DNA of 10,002 nt from Deltaproteobacteria bacterium. GTDB lineage: Bacteria > Desulfobacterota > Desulfobulbia > Desulfobulbales > Desulfocapsaceae. Each line of letters begins with the position of its first letter. Positions within the stretch are counted from its first letter, which is position 1. A model generated the notes under the pieces. It did no database searches, was not told where the DNA came from, and saw only the letters and a list, made by a program, of their open reading frames with translations. The translations under genes and the position numbers were made by a program. Positions 7,155-10,002 of the stretch are shown piece after piece. Location of the stretch: positions 1-10,002 of the forward strand of contig JAJYAX010000026.1 of assembly GCA_021779275.1 (NCBI GenBank). Reading direction: 5' to 3'.

Positions 7155-8060
7155 CTACAGCCCCTTCTTCATCGCAGCCACGATCTTGGTGATGTTGTTT
7201 TTAAACATATCCACATAGGTCGGAGCGGGGCCATCGGGTTTGGACAGGGCATCCGAATAGAGTTCTCCGCCCACGGTCACCTTGCTCTCTCTGGCGATCT
7301 GTTGAATCATGCGCGGATCGGAGATGTTTTCGACAAAGACCGCCGTGATATTCTCCTGCTTTATCTGTCTGATGAGCGTCATCACTTCGCCTGCCGATGG
7401 TTCACTCTCGGTGCTGAGGCCCATGGGAGAGAGAATGTCTATGCCGTAGGCCCCGGCGAGGTAGCCGAAGGCGTCGTGGGTGGTAAGCATTCGTCGTTTC
7501 TGCCGGGGGATGGCTGAGAATTCCGACTTTACCCAGGTGTTGAGTGCGACGAGCTTCGCGGTATAGGCCCGGGCCAGGGCGGTATAGGTTTCGGCTCCGG
7601 CCGGATCAACCGCTGTGAGCGCCTGGGCGATATTTTTGACATAGAGTATGCCGTAATCGAGATCCTGCCAGGAGTGGGGATCGATCATACTCCGGCCGTC
7701 CTTCTCCTCACCCTTCATTTCCCGGGGTTTGACTCCGGTGCTGGCGACCGCCACGGTTCCAACGTAGCCGGATGCCTTGATCAGGCGATCCACCCAGCCC
7801 TCAAGGCCAAGCCCGTTGACGACCACGAGGTCGGCCTGGCTGACAGCCTTGGCGGCGGCGGGTGTCGGTTCATAGGCGTGCACATCCCCATCGGGGCCGA
7901 CCAGGGTGGACACTTCGACCCTGTCTCCGCCAATATTCTTGACCATATCGCCGAGGATGCTGAAGCTGGCGATAACCCGGATGGTTTTTTGGGCCTGGGC
8001 GGTGGTGTTTGTTATAAAAAGAGCGCAAACAACGATCAGAATTCGTGCTGCTGTCGACAT
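7155..8060 (-). CDS. aztC: Periplasmic zinc (or manganese) binding protein of ABC importer, AztC/ZnuA-like
   Basis: A 301-residue cluster A-I (TroA-fold) solute-binding protein. A signal peptide covers about residues 1-23 (hydrophobic ILIVVCALFI, cleavage likely after AQA), with no lipobox Cys. The metal ligands fall at the expected places: H61 in GDVHAYEPTP, H129 in DPHSW, H195 in TTHDAFGYL and D270 in YSDALS. A His at the third position is typical of zinc-type members, whereas manganese members usually have Glu there. The loop before H129 is charged (about 111-126) but not His-rich, unlike classical ZnuA and like AztC. AGGAGAGA sits just ahead of the ATG, and the permease stop is 21 bases upstream, so it ends the import operon. 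Zinc is favoured, manganese is possible, and the azt symbol is by family resemblance. Confidence 0.92.
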   Translation of the reverse strand: MSTAARILIVVCALFITNTTAQAQKTIRVIASFSILGDMVKNIGGDRVEVSTLVGPDGDVHAYEPTPAAAKAVSQADLVVVNGLGLEGWVDRLIKASGYVGTVAVASTGVKPREMKGEEKDGRSMIDPHSWQDLDYGILYVKNIAQALTAVDPAGAETYTALARAYTAKLVALNTWVKSEFSAIPRQKRRMLTTHDAFGYLAGAYGIDILSPMGLSTESEPSAGEVMTLIRQIKQENITAVFVENISDPRMIQQIARESKVTVGGELYSDALSKPDGPAPTYVDMFKNNITKIVAAMKKGL

Positions 8061-8081
8061 ATTGTCTCTCCTGAGAGGTGT

Positions 8082-8957
8082 TTAGCCGGTAAGATGGTTA
8101 CCTGCCTTGTGGCGGCTGTAAAGGCTGCCGTATCTGCCGAAAATGACCGAAAAAATATAGCAGATTCCGGCAACGAGAATGATGGAGGGGCCGGAGGGGA
8201 AGTTCATATAATACGATAAGAGCAATCCTGTATAACTTGACAGCAGAGCAATGATCGCTGCGGCGAGGGATGCCGACCAGAACTGCTTGGCCCAGAAATT
8301 GGCGGATGCGGCGGGCAGCATCAGCATACCGACGGCCATCAGGGTTCCAAGCGCGGTAAAACCGGCGACCAGATTCAACACCACCAGGACCAGAAAGATG
8401 AAATGCATCGTTGCGCCGTACCCGCCGACGGACCGCAGGAAGCCGGGATCGAAACACTCGACGATCAGGGGTCTGTAGATGAGGGCCATGGTGAAGAGGG
8501 TCACGGTGGTGATGGAGGCGACCAGGATCAAGGCCGGGTTGTCCACGGCCAGAATAGTGCCGAACAGGACATGGATCAGGTCAACGCTGGTGCCGCGCAT
8601 GGAGATGATCAGGACGCCCAGGGCCAGTGAAATAAGGTACAGGGCGGCAAAACTTGCGTCTTCCCGCAGGGCCGTGAGCCGGGTGATGGCCCCGGCCAGC
8701 AGGGCGACGGTCAGGCCTACGACGATGCCGCCGATGGTCATTGCATAGAGGGAGAGGCCGGAGACCAGAAAACCCAGCGCCGCTCCCGGCAGGACGGCAT
8801 GGGAGAGGGCGTCTCCCATCAGGCTCATGCGTCTCAGGACCAGCAGCATTCCGACGGGGGCGCAGCCGATGGCCAGGGCGAAGCAGGCCACCAGGGCATG
8901 GCGCATAAAGATAAACTCCTGGAAGGGGGATAGAAAAAAAGCAAAAAAATGATTCAT
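8082..8957 (-). CDS. aztB: Zinc/manganese ABC importer permease, AztB/ZnuB-like
   Basis: A 291-residue inner-membrane permease of the ABC-3 family (ZnuB, TroC, AztB), which carries metal from the periplasmic binding protein into the cytoplasm as a dimer. Seven to eight hydrophobic spans run from about residue 19 to 275. Family signatures are RRMSLMGDALSHAVLPGAA (42-60), which includes the coupling region and substrate path, and VGMLMLPAASA (209-219). The ATG at 8957 overlaps the ATPase stop by four bases. A second in-frame ATG at 8906 (M18) has AGGAG nine bases ahead and could be the real or an alternative start, although the extra N-terminal segment (SPFQEFIFMRHAL) resembles that of relatives. 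The first codons contain two runs of seven T separated by GC. Confidence 0.94.
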   Translation of the reverse strand: MNHFFAFFLSPFQEFIFMRHALVACFALAIGCAPVGMLLVLRRMSLMGDALSHAVLPGAALGFLVSGLSLYAMTIGGIVVGLTVALLAGAITRLTALREDASFAALYLISLALGVLIISMRGTSVDLIHVLFGTILAVDNPALILVASITTVTLFTMALIYRPLIVECFDPGFLRSVGGYGATMHFIFLVLVVLNLVAGFTALGTLMAVGMLMLPAASANFWAKQFWSASLAAAIIALLSSYTGLLLSYYMNFPSGPSIILVAGICYIFSVIFGRYGSLYSRHKAGNHLTG

Positions 8958-9694
8958 GCCTGATCCTCCAGACAGACCTCGGCCGACTCGTTCCAGGCCT
9001 CCGACATCCTGCGGGACTGCAGCAGGTTTTCGTCGGTCAGGACCTGGCGGGTCTCACCCCAGCCCACCAATTCTCGCGCCATCAGCAAGGTCTGCGGGAA
9101 ATAGGCCCGCACCTGGTTGAAGTCGTGCAGAACGGCAATGATCGTTCGCTTCTCGGCATGCCAGTGCTGTATCACCGCAAGAAGGTCGAGGGTGGTCTGG
9201 GCGTCGATGGAGGTGAAGGGCTCGTCCAGGATAACCACCGGAGCGTCCTGCAGGAGCATCCGGGCGAACATGACCCGCCGGAACTGACCGCCTGACAGAT
9301 CGCTGATGGACCGGTTCTCAAATCCGTCGAGACCGACCGTATGGAGGGCCTGTTCCGCCTTTTTCCAGAGACCGTGCTGCATGCCGCCGAAGATACCGAT
9401 GTTCCGCCAGAGCCCGAGGATAATGACATCAAGGACCGAGATCGGAAAACTCTGGTCTATCTCCAGCTGTTGCGGCAGGTAGGCGATCTGGCTGGTCGTG
9501 AGCGCTCCCCTGTCGATGCGGCCCCCCAGCGGGCGCAGGATGCCGGTGATACCCTTCAGGAGGGTGCTCTTACCCGAGCCGTTGGGGCCGATCACCGCCG
9601 TCATCGAGCCGGGTTCAAAGGCGCCGGACAGATGGTGGACGGCGGGATGCCGTTCATACCCGAGGGTCAGGTTGTGCAGGGTGATTGCATTCAT
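8954..9694 (-). CDS. aztA: Zinc/manganese ABC importer ATPase, AztA/ZnuC-like
   Basis: A 246-residue ABC ATPase that powers the adjacent permease from the cytoplasmic face. All catalytic motifs are intact: Walker A GPNGSGKST (36-44), Q-loop LPQQ (73-76), signature LSGGQ (133-137), Walker B VVILDEP (153-159) with catalytic E158, D-loop around S162-D164 and switch H190 (VLHD). The phrase GYERHPAVHHLSGAFEPGS and the stretch SFPISVLDVIILGLWRNIG resemble the AztA/metal branch of the family. The first residue is placed at ATG 9694; the ribosome site ahead of it is weak (GGGAA). It follows the small membrane gene by 21 bases and its stop overlaps the permease start. The gene order ATPase-permease-binding protein matches the azt operon of Paracoccus, but no aztD-type chaperone gene is present here. 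Confidence 0.95.
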   Translation of the reverse strand: MNAITLHNLTLGYERHPAVHHLSGAFEPGSMTAVIGPNGSGKSTLLKGITGILRPLGGRIDRGALTTSQIAYLPQQLEIDQSFPISVLDVIILGLWRNIGIFGGMQHGLWKKAEQALHTVGLDGFENRSISDLSGGQFRRVMFARMLLQDAPVVILDEPFTSIDAQTTLDLLAVIQHWHAEKRTIIAVLHDFNQVRAYFPQTLLMARELVGWGETRQVLTDENLLQSRRMSEAWNESAEVCLEDQA

Positions 9695-9715
9695 TATGGT
9701 TCCCGGGGAATCAAA

Positions 9716-9859
9716 TCAGCCCAGCGCCCAGGCAACTGCAAGCCAGAGGAGCGCCGAGGCGCCGGCGGCCCAGATCAGACGGACGCCAACACTCCAGCCG
9801 AGCGGGGACAGCAGGCGTTCTTTGCCGGCCATTTTCGGGGAAATCGACCAGTTCGCCAT
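9716..9859 (-). CDS. Small single-span membrane protein heading the metal-import operon
   Basis: A 47-residue reading frame starting at ATG 9859, with AGAGGA five bases ahead; the site is better than that of the ATPase gene that follows. The first 22 or so residues are polar and basic (SISPKMAGKERLLSPLGW). The rest is one hydrophobic helix (VRLIWAAGASALLWLAVAWALG, about 26-47) that ends exactly at the stop. It lies on the same strand as the ATPase gene and only 21 bases before it. The frame could extend to an ATG at 9907, but that would place the start inside the putative promoter region and it has no ribosome site. I do not recognise a family. A helper subunit of the importer or a leader peptide are both possible. 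Confidence 0.6.
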   Translation of the reverse strand: MANWSISPKMAGKERLLSPLGWSVGVRLIWAAGASALLWLAVAWALG

Positions 9860-9876
9860 TGCATCCTCTATATGAA

Positions 9877-9906
9877 AAATGTTATCATTTAATAAAGTTT
9901 CGTCCA
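9877..9906 (-). promoter_or_regulatory. Putative promoter and Fur/Zur-type operator of the metal-import operon
   Basis: On the minus strand TGGACG (9906-9901) and TAACAT (9884-9879) are separated by 16 bases and form a weak sigma-70-like pair. The -10 region is overlapped by the dyad AAATG-TTAT-CATTT at 9877-9890, whose AAATGTTAT half resembles the half-site of proteobacterial Zur boxes. The second half does not match the Zur consensus well, so this is only a candidate operator. The position just ahead of the small membrane gene is right for metal repression of the importer. Confidence 0.35.
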
Positions 9907-9966
9907 TTACCTAAAAAAATGTCGTCCGGAATGGAATTGATTTTATGTGCATGATATAGTGGATAA

Positions 9967-9982
9967 CTCTCCTGGTGGAGAG
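9967..9982. repeat. Perfect 6-bp hairpin CTCTCC-TGGT-GGAGAG
   Basis: CTCTCC (9967-9972) and GGAGAG (9977-9982) are exact inverted copies around the four-base loop TGGT. There is no U-run on either side, so terminator function is unlikely. It could be a regulator site or part of an RNA leader belonging to whatever lies beyond the right edge. I could not match it to a known riboswitch. Confidence 0.45.
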
Positions 9983-10002
9983 ATCGTTTCGGACCGGTTT
10001 TG

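Larger units (their letters stand above)
9860..10002. other. Intergenic leader region at the right edge, no supported gene
   Basis: This is an AT-rich spacer upstream of the metal-import operon. It contains the candidate promoter/dyad near 9877-9906 and a run of seven A at 9913-9919. I see no tRNA or convincing coding frame. A plus-strand frame from GTG 9947 stays open to the edge, but it is only 18 codons long and lacks a ribosome site. Confidence 0.5.

Noticed and set aside
7147..7170. GAAGAA...TTCTTC arms in the convergent gap as a terminator
   Set aside because: The six-base AT-rich stem with a 12-base loop and no U-run is too weak for an intrinsic terminator.
7674..8219. 181-codon plus-strand open frame opposite the binding-protein and permease genes
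   Set aside because: Antisense to two genes with full family motifs and without a recognisable domain of its own.
9341..9892. 183-codon plus-strand open frame opposite the ATPase and small membrane genes
   Set aside because: The ATPase on the other strand has every catalytic motif; this frame is a shadow.
9947..10002. Possible plus-strand gene starting at GTG 9947 and leaving the window
   Set aside because: Only 18 codons are visible, there is no clear ribosome site, and the stretch includes a hairpin; it cannot be supported.

Overview
The window holds ten protein genes in two converging blocks, moderately GC-rich by eye, with no RNA gene, insertion sequence, CRISPR array or phage gene visible. 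The gene families and the style of the RND pump suggest a Gram-negative bacterium with an outer membrane. A Desulfobacterota/deltaproteobacterial host is my best guess, but that is an impression from protein style and not a measured assignment.

Plus-strand block, 1 to 7137. This is a very tightly packed, operon-like run. It contains the 3' end of an RND periplasmic adaptor, a complete 1027-residue RND inner-membrane pump, a 139-residue cysteine-cluster (YkgJ-type) protein, an OmpR-family response regulator, its sensor histidine kinase, and a 430-residue MFS transporter. The adaptor stop codon abuts the pump start codon. The last three junctions are all 4-base ATGA overlaps. The likely logic is an envelope efflux system carrying its own two-component control, with a second (MFS) exporter and a small Cys-rich protein of unknown role inserted in the same unit. 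No outer-membrane channel gene is in view; it may lie upstream of the window.

Minus-strand block, 9859 down to 7155. A 47-residue single-span membrane protein is followed by an ABC ATPase, an ABC permease and a periplasmic metal-binding protein. The three ABC components look like the AztABC/ZnuCBA-type high-affinity zinc (possibly manganese) importer. The binding protein has three His plus one Asp at the expected ligand positions and lacks the His-rich loop of classical ZnuA. An AT-rich leader upstream of the small gene contains a short dyad (AAATG-4-CATTT) that is a plausible site for a Fur/Zur-family repressor.

The two blocks converge with only 17 bases between stop codons and no recognisable terminator. 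The last 143 bases (9860 to 10002) are intergenic leader with one small perfect hairpin and no supported gene. The items most worth a second look are the Cys-cluster protein coupled to the two-component system, a long hairpin inside its coding sequence, the pump's altered TM10 proton-relay motif, and the tiny membrane protein that heads the metal-import operon.
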